Origin: Stromatinia cepivora
Taxonomy: Eukaryota > Ascomycota > Leotiomycetes > Helotiales > Sclerotiniaceae
Direction: 5' to 3'
Assembly (NCBI GenBank): GCA_014898415.1
Contig: RCTD01000023.1
Location: 310,001-374,000, forward strand
DNA: 64,000 bases
A program made the position numbers and the translations under genes. Positions 51,429 to 62,683 of the stretch are shown here, piece by piece (within the stretch, counting starts at the first letter, position 1; every line of letters begins with the position of its first letter). Below the pieces are notes generated by a model, which searched no databases, was not told the DNA's origin, and worked only from the letters and a program-made list of their open reading frames with translations.

Positions 51429-53651
51429 TCAATCATCATCTTCGAACCCGAACCAAATTTCATCTTTAGGTACCGCGCCCTTCTCCAACTCCCCAATATC
51501 TACCTCACACAATTTTTGGTTTGCTTCAGGGATCTTCCATTTCTTCACTTCGTCAAGCCGATCTACAAATTGCATCACCATTCCCGCTTCTCCATGCCAC
51601 ATCATATGACAATGAAATGCCCATATTCCCGGATTATCCGCCACGAATCGAAGAGCTAACCATCCGTATCCTTCTACGGATGCTACATCTCTTCTTATCA
51701 AATTATCTAGCGCGTGTTCATGACCTGGTAATGTACCACGACCATCAGGTTGAAGATTCAGAGCCTGGTAACCGGGAAAGGGACCGTGACCTTGGCCTAG
51801 AACCCAAAATTTGTGGCCGTGTAAATGCATGGGGTGATTTCCTTCGTCGAAGTTTTGGATGATTATATCGATGACTTTGATTCCGGAATGTTGGATTAGG
51901 AAATCATTTGTTTGGTCGTAGGAGAGGGAATTTACACCATTTATATTGCTCACGGACGTGAATGATTCATTGTTGGTGGCGAAACCATCGATGGTGCGAT
52001 GGAGCGTTGGATGTTGGATTTGAGGACGGAAAGTAGAGGTATTGAAGTAGCCTCGCTCTAGACGCCAATACTTCCTTTCGAGATTCGCGCGAAGGAAATA
52101 GCTGTGATCTGCTATTGCGGGAGCTGGTTCGAAAGATGTGGGAGTGTAGTTGCTTATATCCATGTCCCTACATTCTACTTCAATTGCCTCTTCCCAATTT
52201 TGGGAAGTGGGTTGGGAGGTTATGTTTCTAGGTGTGTCTTTCTCGGAAACATAACGAATGATGGCTCGAACTTCATCGGCTGGATGGGCTGGTTTCTTGG
52301 GTTCTTTCCAACAATGAGTTACCATTCGTGCTCGAAGCCAAAAAGCATCGGCGGAGATGTGATTTGTGTCCACAATCATACTGTATCGTTGTGCAGGACC
52401 AATCATCATGCGACTCTCATATGATGGCATGATATCTGTACCATCAACTTCAGTGATTGCAAACTCATGTTCGTCCAAGCTGACTTGAAACCAAGCAAAT
52501 GCACCAGTATTGATGAATCGTAGTCGATGATTCGCATTTGCAGTTAAATCGAATGAAGGAAGACTCGTTGTTGAGTTGTCGCATGTTCGATGGGGTAGAA
52601 CGGAACAATCTCGACTGTTGAGTCCATTGATCAAGGCTCCATCAGGAATTGGCGAGGATTCACTTCCAGGTTGAAGATTTTCGATTAGGAGTCCACTACT
52701 AAGTTCATGATAATAATCTTGGAGCATAACTACTCGATCTGTAGCATATGAGATTGGCTGTAAAATCTTCTCTTTCTTGGAATGAATAACCAACGGCCCA
52801 TACACGCCATCAGCGATTTGTACAGCTTGATGACCATGATAGTAATAAGTGCCAGATTGACCCGTGACATTGAACTCATAGCGAAATTTACGGCCTGGTG
52901 CAATTGGACATTGTGTGATGCCTGTAGTACCATCCATATGGTTCGTTCCATTTTGAAAGATACCATGAAAATGTATGGAGGTAGCATTAACACCTTGATT
53001 ATCAACGTTGATAATCAAAGTATCACCCTCATTACACTCAATCATTGGGCCAGGAAATTGCGAGTTAATGGTTATCATAGGTCTGAAAACTCCATCTGGA
53101 TTTGCTTCAATATCTTTGATGGTCCAATGATATGTTCGAACTTTTGGAGAGGCATCAAAATCCCAATTTGGATTTAATATGTAGTCGCTTGCTGACCTGC
53201 GGAAGTCGGTGGATGTTGTCTCTGGATAATCAATTATCGTGCTATGATTAGGGATGAAAGCCCACGCAATCTTCATCATCGTGAGTGTTATCCCTATCAC
53301 TGCCAAAAAAGATATAATTATCCACGAGAACGTTGTCAGACGCCATTTCTTTATGACTTCAACCTCTTGTGATGGTTTATCTTTCTTGCCGGACAATAAC
53401 CCTTCTTGATCTCCATAGTCATCTTCTCGCCTTTGCATCTCAACATCATCCAACGTATCGCTGGACCGTGAGGATTCATTGGGCGATAAATTATCCTTCT
53501 CGCCGGAAAATAATCCTTCCTGATCTCCATAGTCATCTTCTCGCCTCTCCATGTCAACATCGTGCAAAGTATCGCTGGATTCTGAAGACTGTTCATCTGT
53601 ATAGGCGGACATGATTGAAGCTATTGATAGATTCTGATCTGTCTTGTTCAT
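51429..53651 (-). CDS. Type II membrane-anchored multicopper oxidase (laccase-like)
   Basis: Single exon, 740 residues from the ATG at 53,651; the frame is open 51 bases further upstream but has only GTG there. Cytosolic N-terminus of about 105 residues, then one hydrophobic helix (about 106-131, TTFSWIIISFLAVIGITLTM) preceded by KKWR, so a signal-anchor with the enzyme outside. All four copper motifs are intact: HFHG, YYHGH, HPMHLHGH and HCHMMWH, with Met as the likely axial position five residues after the last His. Many N-x-S/T sites fit an extracytoplasmic domain. Family members oxidise phenols, ascorbate or Fe(II); the substrate is not predictable here, and no FTR1-type permease is adjacent. 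Residues 22-59 and 60-97 are a near-perfect 38-residue duplication (RREDDYGDQEGL in both). Fet3-type oxidases have the anchor at the C-terminus, so this is a different architecture. Confidence 0.9.
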   Translation of the reverse strand: MNKTDQNLSIASIMSAYTDEQSSESSDTLHDVDMERREDDYGDQEGLFSGEKDNLSPNESSRSSDTLDDVEMQRREDDYGDQEGLLSGKKDKPSQEVEVIKKWRLTTFSWIIISFLAVIGITLTMMKIAWAFIPNHSTIIDYPETTSTDFRRSASDYILNPNWDFDASPKVRTYHWTIKDIEANPDGVFRPMITINSQFPGPMIECNEGDTLIINVDNQGVNATSIHFHGIFQNGTNHMDGTTGITQCPIAPGRKFRYEFNVTGQSGTYYYHGHQAVQIADGVYGPLVIHSKKEKILQPISYATDRVVMLQDYYHELSSGLLIENLQPGSESSPIPDGALINGLNSRDCSVLPHRTCDNSTTSLPSFDLTANANHRLRFINTGAFAWFQVSLDEHEFAITEVDGTDIMPSYESRMMIGPAQRYSMIVDTNHISADAFWLRARMVTHCWKEPKKPAHPADEVRAIIRYVSEKDTPRNITSQPTSQNWEEAIEVECRDMDISNYTPTSFEPAPAIADHSYFLRANLERKYWRLERGYFNTSTFRPQIQHPTLHRTIDGFATNNESFTSVSNINGVNSLSYDQTNDFLIQHSGIKVIDIIIQNFDEGNHPMHLHGHKFWVLGQGHGPFPGYQALNLQPDGRGTLPGHEHALDNLIRRDVASVEGYGWLALRFVADNPGIWAFHCHMMWHGEAGMVMQFVDRLDEVKKWKIPEANQKLCEVDIGELEKGAVPKDEIWFGFEDDD

Positions 53652-53652
53652 G

Positions 53653-53838
53653 GTGACGCTGCAATGAGGTCGAGCATTCAAATCCTTGGAAGATCTAACC
53701 ACGAACTTCTAAGTGATGACACTGCAAAGACGTCAAGTATTCAAATCCTTGAAGATCCAAAGACGAACTTCCAAGTAATGACAATGCAAAGGCGTCAAGT
53801 ATTCAAATCCTTGAAGATCCAACGACGAACTTCGAAGT
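53653..53838. repeat. 62-bp tandem repeat x3 abutting the multicopper oxidase start codon
   Basis: Units begin at 53,653 (GACGCTGC), 53,715 (GACACTGC) and 53,777 (GACAATGC), with a partial fourth at 53,839. Each contains ATTCAAATCCTTG and a CGAACTTC word. Copies 2 and 3 are nearly identical and copy 1 has diverged. The array lies immediately upstream of the ATG at 53,651, so it is in the leader or core promoter. Confidence 0.9.
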
Positions 53839-55394
53839 AATGACGATGTGCTCTCCTACTAAAAGCCCAATAGTACGATCGATCCGACCGGGTCATTCAA
53901 CACGATGTCATCGTTTTTGCATCTGGAACCTACGAACAAACTCTTTGGGGCGAAATGGTTCAAGTAACAGAATTGACGTTATCATAAGTACTATAGAATG
54001 GCAAACCAAATCTAAAGCCAGATAACATTAGTGTACAACAGTATCAAGTAAGCAATCCCATTGGTCTGGCCATACACCGATGACAGAGATGCACGTGTCT
54101 TCATCGGAGGAAAAGATTGTACTTCTACATTACCCCTCCTCAAAGATGGGATTAATTGTATTTAGTTGAGATAACTAATAAAGTAAACCAAAAACAAATA
54201 GTATTGGTAGATGAGGCTTTGGATGTATTAGGAATACTAGGTAATGAATGTTAACTCTTCCCCTCCTTTCATCCTCGCCAATGAGATCGTAGCGTTACCC
54301 CACGAGACTAATAAGTCCCTAAATAGATAAGCATTTTTGAGTATGAGTTCTGGGCGCTGTCACTTTTAGTGGTAGTCGATCTTCTCACCTACCATTCTGA
54401 TATTAGTTATAGTCTAACGTTAACGTGTCTAATAATCTTCTCTGAATTGGTGGAACTAGGAACTCTATTACGTCTAAAAAAAGTTTGATTATCGAATCGT
54501 CATTTATTCAAATAGCATCGGATATCATGAAAATTTAATCGTTAGCATCCTATAGTGTATGAGGACTACAACAAGCATCGTGTGGGATGTCAGTATGATC
54601 AATCGGCGATCCATAATTGGTTACTTCACCATCTTCAAGAACCTTTGACTAACAAGGATATTTTGTACTACCTACCTACTGCATACGCTTTTCAATTCTC
54701 GCATGAGAAGCCGATGCACAACAACTGTACAAGTGCAAAAAGAAAAACGATCTGCTAACACGGAGGCGAAGACTTACCCCCCTCCCGACCATCCGAGAGA
54801 ATCGGGACCGGAATGCAATCAAAGCCTGTCCAATTTACAGTATCGAAGTGCTCGTGCATGCATTCTATGGCTGGGAATGAAAGTAATGGATAAATCGGAT
54901 TTGTCCGGTTCTTGATCTGGCAGGTGAAAATTCATACTCCAACATATGGCATCTCAACTTACCATCCATCAGCATGATTCTTACAGGTTAAGAGTTTTCA
55001 ACGGGATGCCCAGCTCTAGTCTTTTTACACTGCAGAGCTATTGCGTAACAGTCTCTTCTCTTTATTTGTCGTTTGTCAAAAGCCGAGGATGTAAATTCAC
55101 TACTTAAGTCTCACTTAGGTAGTTTACTTAAGTTCTAGTAGTCTGGAATCACTTGTCACTAGCTAGATACGCAATTTGATAGTTCGATCGTGGAGTGTTA
55201 GGACTTTAGAGGAATCTAGACCTAGACAATAGCGGCATTATTAGCTGAGCTGAGTCTATAAGTATTGGGGGAAACCATCGCATTTCCACAAAACCTCCTT
55301 CTTCATTTACCCACAACACTCAGATCACTTCAAATCCTTTCAAGATTTATCAACAAGATCCAACAACTTCAATTATTATACTACAGTCGACAAG
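53839..55394. other. Divergent intergenic region, multicopper oxidase and acid phosphatase promoters
   Basis: 1.55 kb shared upstream region of two divergent genes. It has a CACGTG E-box at 54,092-54,097, a possible binding site for Pho4/NUC-1-type bHLH factors, and a nearly palindromic ACTTAAG/CTTAAGT cluster near 55,100-55,135. A TATAAGTATTGG sequence at 55,258 lies 137 bases before the phosphatase start and may be its TATA element. No gene supported. Confidence 0.5.
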
Positions 55395-56811
55395 ATGAAG
55401 TATGACATCCTCTTTGTCACTTGGCTTGTGACTGCAGCCTCGGCTGGAGCAATTGCCAACAGAGAAACTTCTTCTACCTTACCTGGCGCTCCCGCTACTC
55501 TCGCCGCTCCTGTATCCCCAACTGCATCTGGTCATAAGGCTGTTCTTGCTGCGCAAGCAATTGCTAAGTCGAGAAGTCCCGTTAGCCACGTTCCTGGAAA
55601 AGCATTCAATCGATACGTCACAATCTGGTTTGAAAACACTGATTATGAAACTGCTGCTGCAGACCGTATGTTCTCTTTCCCCTAAAAAGTTGATTACATG
55701 TATATTGATTTCTATATAGCAAATTTTAAGTTCTTTGCGGAAAAGGGTATTACCTTGGAAGGCTATATGGCAGTAACTCATCCTAGTGAGCCTAACTATC
55801 TTGCAGCAGTTGCCGGGTAAGTTTATATTCTACACTAGATGATCTCATCCCAATGACTTACATGAATATAGTGATTACTTCGGTCTCGATGGTGACCCAT
55901 TCGTTGAAGTTCCTGAAAATGTTTCCTCGGTTGTCGACCTCCTTGAGCACAAAGGAATCACATGGGGATTGTACCAAGAAGACATGCCATACACCGGTTA
56001 CCAAGGAATGGATTGGCGCAACGATGTCACCGGTGCTGACGCCTATGTTCGCAAACACAAGTAAGTAAACTTACTCACCACGCCCCTCCAACAAACTAAC
56101 ACACTACCCAGCCCTGAAATCCTCTTCACCAATGTCGTCAACAATTCCGACCGTCTCGAGCTAATCAAGAACACCACCATGTTCGCCTCCGACCTCGCAG
56201 AAAACAAGCTACCCCAATGGTGCTTCATCACCCCCAACATGACCTCCGACGGACACGACAGCTCCGTGACCGTTGCGGGCAAATGGCTCCAAGAATTCCT
56301 CGGCCCCCTCCTCGACGATCCCCACTTCATGAACAATACTCTCGTCTTCATCACCTTTGATGAAAATGAAATCTACACCCGACAAAACCGCGTCTTCTCC
56401 GTGATCCTTGGAGACGCCGTCCCAGAGGAACTCATCAACACCACCGATTCCAACTACTACAACCACTACTCCCAACTCGCCACCGTGGAAGCCAACTGGG
56501 ATTTACACACACTCGGCCGCTTTGACGTTGGTGCCAATGTCTTTTCCTTCGTCGCTAACTATACTGGTGACCAGCTTCGTAGCTGGGCCGCTGACGATTT
56601 GCAACATCGATTCTTCAATTATAGTTATCCAGGTTTTCTCGCTGCGGAGGTTGGATGGGCTCCTCAACCTGTTCCGAATACGGAGCTGGTTGTTAATAAC
56701 AGGACGGTTTTGCCTTCGATTAGGAAGTATTGGGAGGGTAAGGATAAGGATACGCCTTATCAGGGACAGTTGGAGATTCCGGATGGATTGAATTTTCAAC
56801 CTAATGCGTAG
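55395..56811 (+). CDS. Secreted acid phosphatase, phosphoesterase family
   Basis: Four exons (55,395-55,665; 55,720-55,816; 55,872-56,060; 56,112-56,811) give 418 residues. A signal peptide (MKYDILFVTWLVTAASAGA) is followed by the PF04185-type phosphoesterase fold: YVTIWFENTDYETAAADPNF with the metal-binding Glu-Asn-Thr, THPSEPNYLA, the DGHDSS segment and FITFDENE near the second metal site. At least eight N-x-S/T sites fit secretion. The family includes fungal phosphate-repressible acid phosphatases that release phosphate from organic esters outside the cell; phospholipase C enzymes share the fold but are longer. All three introns are short (50-55 bp). The C-terminal segment after YNYSYPGF keeps no anchor sequence. 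A minisatellite starts directly after the stop codon. Confidence 0.92.
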
Positions 56812-57030
56812 GAAAATAGGTTCAGGGAATAGATTCCAGGAAATAGGTTCAGGGTGTAAGCTCTAGGGGAATAGGTTCCAGGAAATAGGTCCAGGGTATA
56901 GGGTATAAGCTCTAGGGAATAGATTCAGGAAATAGGTTCAGGAAATAGGTTCAGGGAACAGGTTCAAGGTATAAGCTCTAGGGAAAAGGTTTCAGCAAAA
57001 TAAGCTCTAGGGAATAGGTTCCAGGCACAC
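56812..57030. repeat. Minisatellite of 12-16 bp GGGAATAGGTTCA units
   Basis: About 15 degenerate copies of AGGGAATAGGTTC-type units alternating with TATAAGCTCTAGGG variants, starting right at the phosphatase stop codon and therefore within its 3' UTR. Confidence 0.9.
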
Positions 57031-57522
57031 CGGAGGAATAATAAAGGTTAGTAATGGCAGCTGAGATATTCAATGTAGATGTAAACAATACCCTAGATAG
57101 TGAGTGTAATGGAGAACTATATTGATTATTTGAAATTATGGGCTTCTTAATTATTGCATTGCTGTTGTGACCTGTACATTTGCCAAAAGCGTGCGAGGGG
57201 GTAGATTGTTATGAGAAGACGGTAGAAATTAACAGGGTAGAATGGAGAGTGGACGTGGGAAGGACAAGGCTCACTTTACCGGGAGAGTTTCATACTTGTG
57301 AAAAGCTCACCGGGCATCATCCCGCTACGAATGGGGCTCACCGGGAGCTGCTGTGCAGTCATCTTATATCCATGTCAAAACTGTAACATTGGGTTCTCAC
57401 ATATGTGTTTAGAATTCATGTTGTAGCATTTCATAGCAATCTGCGCAAAAAACGTCTTGAATAGGGTATATCTCTTTTGTCCTAGCTTCCGATTTTATCA
57501 AATTCCCACCCACCCCTTTTCT
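57031..57522. other. Convergent 3' region, phosphatase and glutaredoxin
   Basis: About 490 bases between two convergent genes; contains both 3' ends and no supported gene. A pair of CTCACCGGG words occurs at 57,305-57,350. Confidence 0.5.
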
Positions 57523-58599
57523 CTAAGCCGCCGTCGCCGGTTTAGCTACACTGTACGCCGTGAAGAAATCTGGATCATTTGCTGCCTCTTCCTTGACCTG
57601 TAGTTTATGAATTAGTCATGTATCTTTATCAAAATGCAGATAGGCGAGCTGATAAAATGGATTCCGAAATGTGTTCCTCAACTCCCAGTCTCAAGATGAA
57701 TTTAATGAGGGTTAAACTTACAATATCCAGGCCTCCTACAAGTTCCCCGTCCATCCACAATTGTGGGAAAGTAGGCCAATCTGCGAATTCCTTAAGACCC
57801 TGCCTAACCTCATCATCGGCCAAAATATTAAAAAATCCATATTTCACCGATTTTTCCCTTAGTAAAGCGACGAGTTGACGAGAGAAACCACATTGAGGTG
57901 CAGAAGGTGTTCCTTTCATAAACAGCATTACAGGAGCCGCCTTCACAAGATTGGATAAGCGTGCGTGGAGATCTTCTTTAGATGTTGGTTCTTCGGGTTC
58001 GGTAGAAGTAGTAGGAGCGGTTGTTGATGGTTCGGGAGAAGTATGGCTTATGCTTGGTACACGTCTGACAGATGCGCCGTTTGTGGGGGGTGAGGAAGAA
58101 TTGGCATGTTTTTCAATAGCATTGCGAACTTTGGTGGCGTCGCTCCCGGAGACGGTTTCGAGGACAACATTGTTGCGGGTGAGGACGAGGTAAGGGACTG
58201 CGGTTACGTCGAAGGCGTCGGAGACGGAGATTACTTCTTCGGCGTTTATGGAGACCCAGGAGGTGGTAGGTGGTGTGGTTGGGGGATAGGAGAGGGCGAG
58301 GGTGCGGAGGACGGTCGTCCTGGTGAGAGGGTTAGTATGTTTGATTGACTGATCGGGTATTGCAGCGCGCAAGTAGAAAAGGATGATGGCGATAGATGCT
58401 GAGAGACTTACATTTGCGCACATGGTGCTGCCCATGGTGCCTAGTGGTTGTCGCATTAGTCAATTGTTGAGAATGGGAAATGTCGGGGATGAATGAAGAG
58501 ACGTACATGAAAGTTGATGATCTGCAAAGTTGAAGGTGGTAGAGATTCAGTATGCTTCTGCCATTCTTCCTCCGTTGTAATATCAATGACAGTCGACAT
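57523..58599 (-). CDS. grx4: Monothiol CGFS glutaredoxin with thioredoxin-like domain, Grx3/4 type
   Basis: Four exons on the minus strand (58,599-58,507; 58,440-58,412; 58,319-57,722; 57,597-57,523) give 264 residues. The second exon is only 29 bp and encodes APWAAPCAQM, needed to complete the thioredoxin-like domain; every join keeps frame. The N-terminal domain (1-120) has the one-cysteine WAAPC site at 34-38 and the cis-proline TAVPYLVL. A Ser/Thr/Pro linker leads to the glutaredoxin domain with CGFS at 184-187, WPTFPQLWMDGELVGGLDIV and the C-terminal helix. Grx3/4 proteins bind a glutathione-coordinated [2Fe-2S] cluster, deliver iron in the cytosol and tune iron-responsive transcription factors. 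Cytosolic/nuclear; no transit peptide. Confidence 0.95.
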
Positions 58600-61500
58600 C
58601 TTGATGCTTTTCTCCGTTTGTAGTGGGGTGGATGTTTTTGGTGGGGGGTGTTTTCTGGCTTTGTTTGAAGAATCGCGGGTATGCTCGAGATATATTTGCT
58701 GGTCTGTAGTTTATGGAAGGTAGATACCGTAGTGTAAATTGAATCAAGAGCGAATATATGAAAAATTAAGTTAACTGGGTTTGGACAACGGGAAAGAGTG
58801 ATGTTGCGAGTCCGGAGATATATTTTCTAATCGCTATCAAGGTGGCTAGCTTCATCGCGTCATCTCAAGCGATAATTTTCTCAATCGTTCCATACAAATT
58901 GAACAATTACAAAAACATTTAATAATCGACCCTAGAATAAGAAGATCAGATTTACAATAGTAATATATATTTCTTTACGATTAGTTCATGTGCTATACAT
59001 CGAAAATAACTGTAGCAGCACCATGGAAAATATCAGACCTGCCAAAAAATATTCCTTGCAAACCAAATTTATGTGGTTATGCTACCGGCGACTCTGTATC
59101 CCCGGTGGGCCTTTTGTTTTGGAAATTTTCTCCCGGTGAGCTTACCAGCCTCATTTCCACGATCAATCATCCGACCTTCCTGCGACATCCTCATATGAAC
59201 CTGGACCAAAACAGCACAACCATATTCAAATAATTACCATACAAAAGTCTCTGCTTCTCCTACGACTTACTACTACTACTAATTATGCTTACTTATCTCA
59301 TTCTGACGAGTTTTTGACTATCACTCAGATTCGAGCAGATCTATGGGGATACTCTACGTATCTTAATATATAATGAGCTCTGTTCCCATCAATTGAAGCT
59401 CTTAGAGCTCCCTCATTCAGCTCCACATCCCAAGTTGAACTAATCTCCAACCCTTCTTAGTATAGACAATCCAAGCTGGTTTTGGAGAGTGTTCCTCTAA
59501 AAAAGTCATGTTTGTCGACACGAATTTCCCATCTCAAAAGCATTTCCCCAATATTTCTCAATATCAAGTCTCACGAAAGAGCGCTGCCAACATCCTGATG
59601 ACTACTATACATCTCATATGCTTTAAGGTCCTTTTCCACTGTTCAAAATTTTCTCTGTCTTTTCTTAAGGCCTTGGATCGATGTATCTTTATGAATGTTT
59701 GTTCATTCTCTTTCAATACCTTATGACCCCGCGTTCATTTAGTCCTTCCAAATTAAGACCAACTTTACTTTCTGGCTCGTCTCCATGCGACTACAACAAT
59801 CAGCAAGTTCTTCAATTTTTTCTCTCCACCCTATTCTTAAACACTTTCAGAACAATGATCTCGGACTTCAACCAGTTTAACAGGCCAAATTCTTGATATT
59901 TGGGGGTACCTTGTCTTGACCCTTCATTGCTGCATGAGGGTCAGCGACGAGCTGTTTCTGGCTTATGCTGGGTATAGACAAGACATTGTCATAGCTTGTG
60001 TCCATCATGTGAAAGAAGCCATCGGCCACTGTATCAAACAGATGATATGGACTACAAGAGTTACAAAAGCCACTCCGCGCCGCTCCAAGAAGCCTGGAAG
60101 TGAAAGTGCACAAGATGAAGTTTGAGGATACATCATGAAAGGGTAGGAATTCGCTTGAAATTGGATGAGTGGAGGCATGGGGATATAAAATAACGCTTTT
60201 GCAGCATCGATTTACGCCCGAAGGGCTGAATATAGCATCGGAAAATCTTGGTTGGAAGTCATTCTGGAGGAATATGAACCATGAGAAACGACACAGAACA
60301 AGATGATTTGAAGAGGATGATTCTAATGTTGACCAATATCTGTTGGCATACGTGCCTTTGCATGGGACATAGGTATTACGAAGAACGTGGCCCACTTCGG
60401 CATCGTCACCCACCAGCAAAAAAAGGTGAAAAGCAAAAAACATACAACAGTAAGGATTCGCTGATGGTCACCCACTCAACTACTAATTTACCGATTTGAG
60501 GCTTGAGTATGGCAGAGCGGACGGGATGCCCTATTTTCCTCAATCTATGGTCGTATGTGGTAGATTCAGAAGTATCTTGGTCCATATATCAAGGTCTATA
60601 GAAGTCTTGAAGAGTTTCATGCTCTTTGGCTTTAGACGTTCTGAAGGCGACTTATATTCCCAGAAATTCTGGTTCAATCTTTGACAAGCTAAAATAAATG
60701 TTTTCGGGGCACTTTGTATTCAAGGATTTCTCCATCATCGCAGCGATCATCGCAGAATAGGATGATGACAGTGGGCAAAATGGCGGCTCTTCTTCGCATC
60801 GTATCTCATATGTGATCTATGGTAGCATTAGAGTTGAGCTGGGCCTACCCTGGAATGATCAATGCTGAGCCAGACCCCCAACAAATGGGCGAGAAATGAT
60901 GATGAAAGGTTCCAACCAAATGCAATCTTAATGCTCGGTTTTCCCTAAGTCACCGGTGCCGTAGCAAACGTGGAGCAAACGTGGTGCATGAATAAGGGGG
61001 AGAACGCAATGCTGTGATTGACATCTCGAAGCCAAGTCGGATATATGACGGATGCAGGCAAAGTGACCAAAGTGGCTGAGGAGAAGTCCTGCTGCTTTTA
61101 ATAAGCAAGGGTTCATATCAAGGATTATTCTGCAGTATCAAGCTGTATCACACGACCGGATGATGAAGCGAAGTCAAATCAGCACCAAAGATATATTGGG
61201 ACACTTGGATGGTGACGATCGTGAAAAAGGTGGCTGAGGAAGCGCATACGAGGACCACCCACGCCTTATAAGGATTAGACTGGGGGGGTTTAAAGCAGGG
61301 GAAGCTGAATGATCGTTGTATTAAATAGCAAATCTCTTTCAGAAGTGGCATGGAACAATGGCCGTGTTCCGGGTTGGCGCATGAGACGGTACCTTTTGTA
61401 CCAAAGAGAGGAAAGAAAAAGCTGAGCCATGTTAGATGAGGTGTTGGTTCTGCGCCTTCTTTCCAATTGCACACTTCATGCTAAACCAATCAAAAAAGAA

Positions 61501-62063
61501 AAACTAGCATAACTTCAGACATGAAATGTAAAAGTAACTAGAAGTCCTGTATCTATAAATCGTAAACTTCTCCTTTGAATGAGACGGTTTTTTATTTTTT
61601 TTGAATCTAAATCAAAACCACAAGTTCACAAGCCTCAAAAGCCTCAAAACTTAATAAGAGAAAAAGAGACCCAGCGTATCCACATTCACTCAAGAAACCA
61701 AAAAAAAAACTAACTTGGTGTAATCAATAATTGGTTGGTATTAATTTTCTATTTCTAAACCTTTACACTCCTTGGCATTGTTTTGAGCGAACATCCTTCC
61801 TACTCCATCTCTCCTACATACTCCGTCCTACCGAGTTCTTAGTTCTTATTGATGATTCCAATCCGATCTGACTTTGACTTTGAAGTTTAACCTCTCTTTC
61901 AACGTCAACTTAATCACATACAACACATACTCATATTTGATATCAATTAATCACATCAATCCCTCACCACAGTAAGTTTGTGCATAGATCTGACACAACT
62001 TCAAAATCAATGCGAGACAAATACTAACCAGGGACTCTTTTCTCCTCTCTACAGATTAACACG
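58600..62063. other. Long region without a confident gene
   Basis: 3.4 kb. It begins with the glutaredoxin promoter. Open frames at 58,988-59,233, 59,508-59,896, 59,877-60,443 (minus) and 61,148-61,474 (minus) show no recognisable domain. The final part (about 61,570-62,063) is the pyrimidine-rich promoter and leader of the CYSTM gene, with a likely leader intron at 61,972-62,054 (GTAAGT donor, CTACAG acceptor). Confidence 0.45.
59877..60443 (-). CDS. Doubtful 188-residue open frame
   Basis: It has an ATG start (MFFAFHLFLLVGDDAEVGHV) and runs 188 codons without a stop, the longest uninterrupted frame in this 3.4-kb gap. The N-terminus is hydrophobic, the rest is Ser/Phe/Cys-rich with no motif I know, and codon use is not clearly protein-like. 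A shorter plus-strand frame overlaps it. It may be a non-coding transcript or chance; listed only so the gap is not overlooked. Confidence 0.15.
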   Translation of the reverse strand: MFFAFHLFLLVGDDAEVGHVLRNTYVPCKGTYANRYWSTLESSSSNHLVLCRFSWFIFLQNDFQPRFSDAIFSPSGVNRCCKSVILYPHASTHPISSEFLPFHDVSSNFILCTFTSRLLGAARSGFCNSCSPYHLFDTVADGFFHMMDTSYDNVLSIPSISQKQLVADPHAAMKGQDKVPPNIKNLAC

Positions 62064-62683
62064 ATGTCGAACCAAGGTTACTACAATCAACAGCCCCAAT
62101 ATGGCGGTCAACCTCAATACCCTCCCAATGTATGTTTTCGCATCTATATCACTATCATACAGATCTCCTCGAAATCTCTTGGATAAACTTGGCACATGAA
62201 ATGGAATACCAAGCTGACACGTTGGTGATACATAGGCTTATGGAGGACCACCACCACAACAAGGCTACTATCAACAAGGCCCTCCTCCTGTAAGTACATT
62301 CGCATATTCTCTTTCTATTACACTGTATTGATAATACGATGGCGGCGATTTCTCCGTCTCTGTGCCATCGCGATCCCGAGAAGCACCGAGATGGCTTCAC
62401 CGTCACATTCTACAAATACAATATAAATCGCACCTGAAAGTATATTTGGCTAACGAGTTCTCTCTAGCAACAAATGCAATATCAACAACAACCTCCCCCA
62501 AAGAGCTCCGGCGGTGGACAAGGTTGTCTAGGTGCTTGTTTGGCAGCTCTCTGTTGTTGTTGCGTCATGGAAGAGGGTTGTGAACTCTGTATTGATTGTA
62601 TGTTCCTCCAATCCTTCAACGCCTACCCAAAACGCGAATGACAACCCACTAAACCTTCTTTCACAGGTGCCGAATGTTGTTAG
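62064..62683 (+). CDS. Small cysteine-rich membrane-associated protein, CYSTM family
   Basis: Four exons (62,064-62,129; 62,236-62,289; 62,468-62,597; 62,667-62,683) give 88 residues; the last exon is 17 bp and supplies the terminal CAECC. The N-terminal two thirds is a Gln/Tyr/Pro/Gly-rich disordered region (MSNQGYYNQQPQYGGQPQYP, QQGYYQQGPPP), and the C-terminus is the CYSTM module (GCLGACLAALCCCCVMEEGC then ELCIDCAECC). The family is tail-anchored or palmitoylated at the plasma membrane and linked to stress and metal tolerance in yeast and plants. All joins keep frame. Single-gene locus; no partner is evident nearby. Confidence 0.9.

Noticed and set aside
53652..53702. Longer multicopper oxidase start (17 extra residues)
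   Set aside because: The upstream codon is GTG, not ATG, and the sequence is part of the 62-bp tandem repeat.
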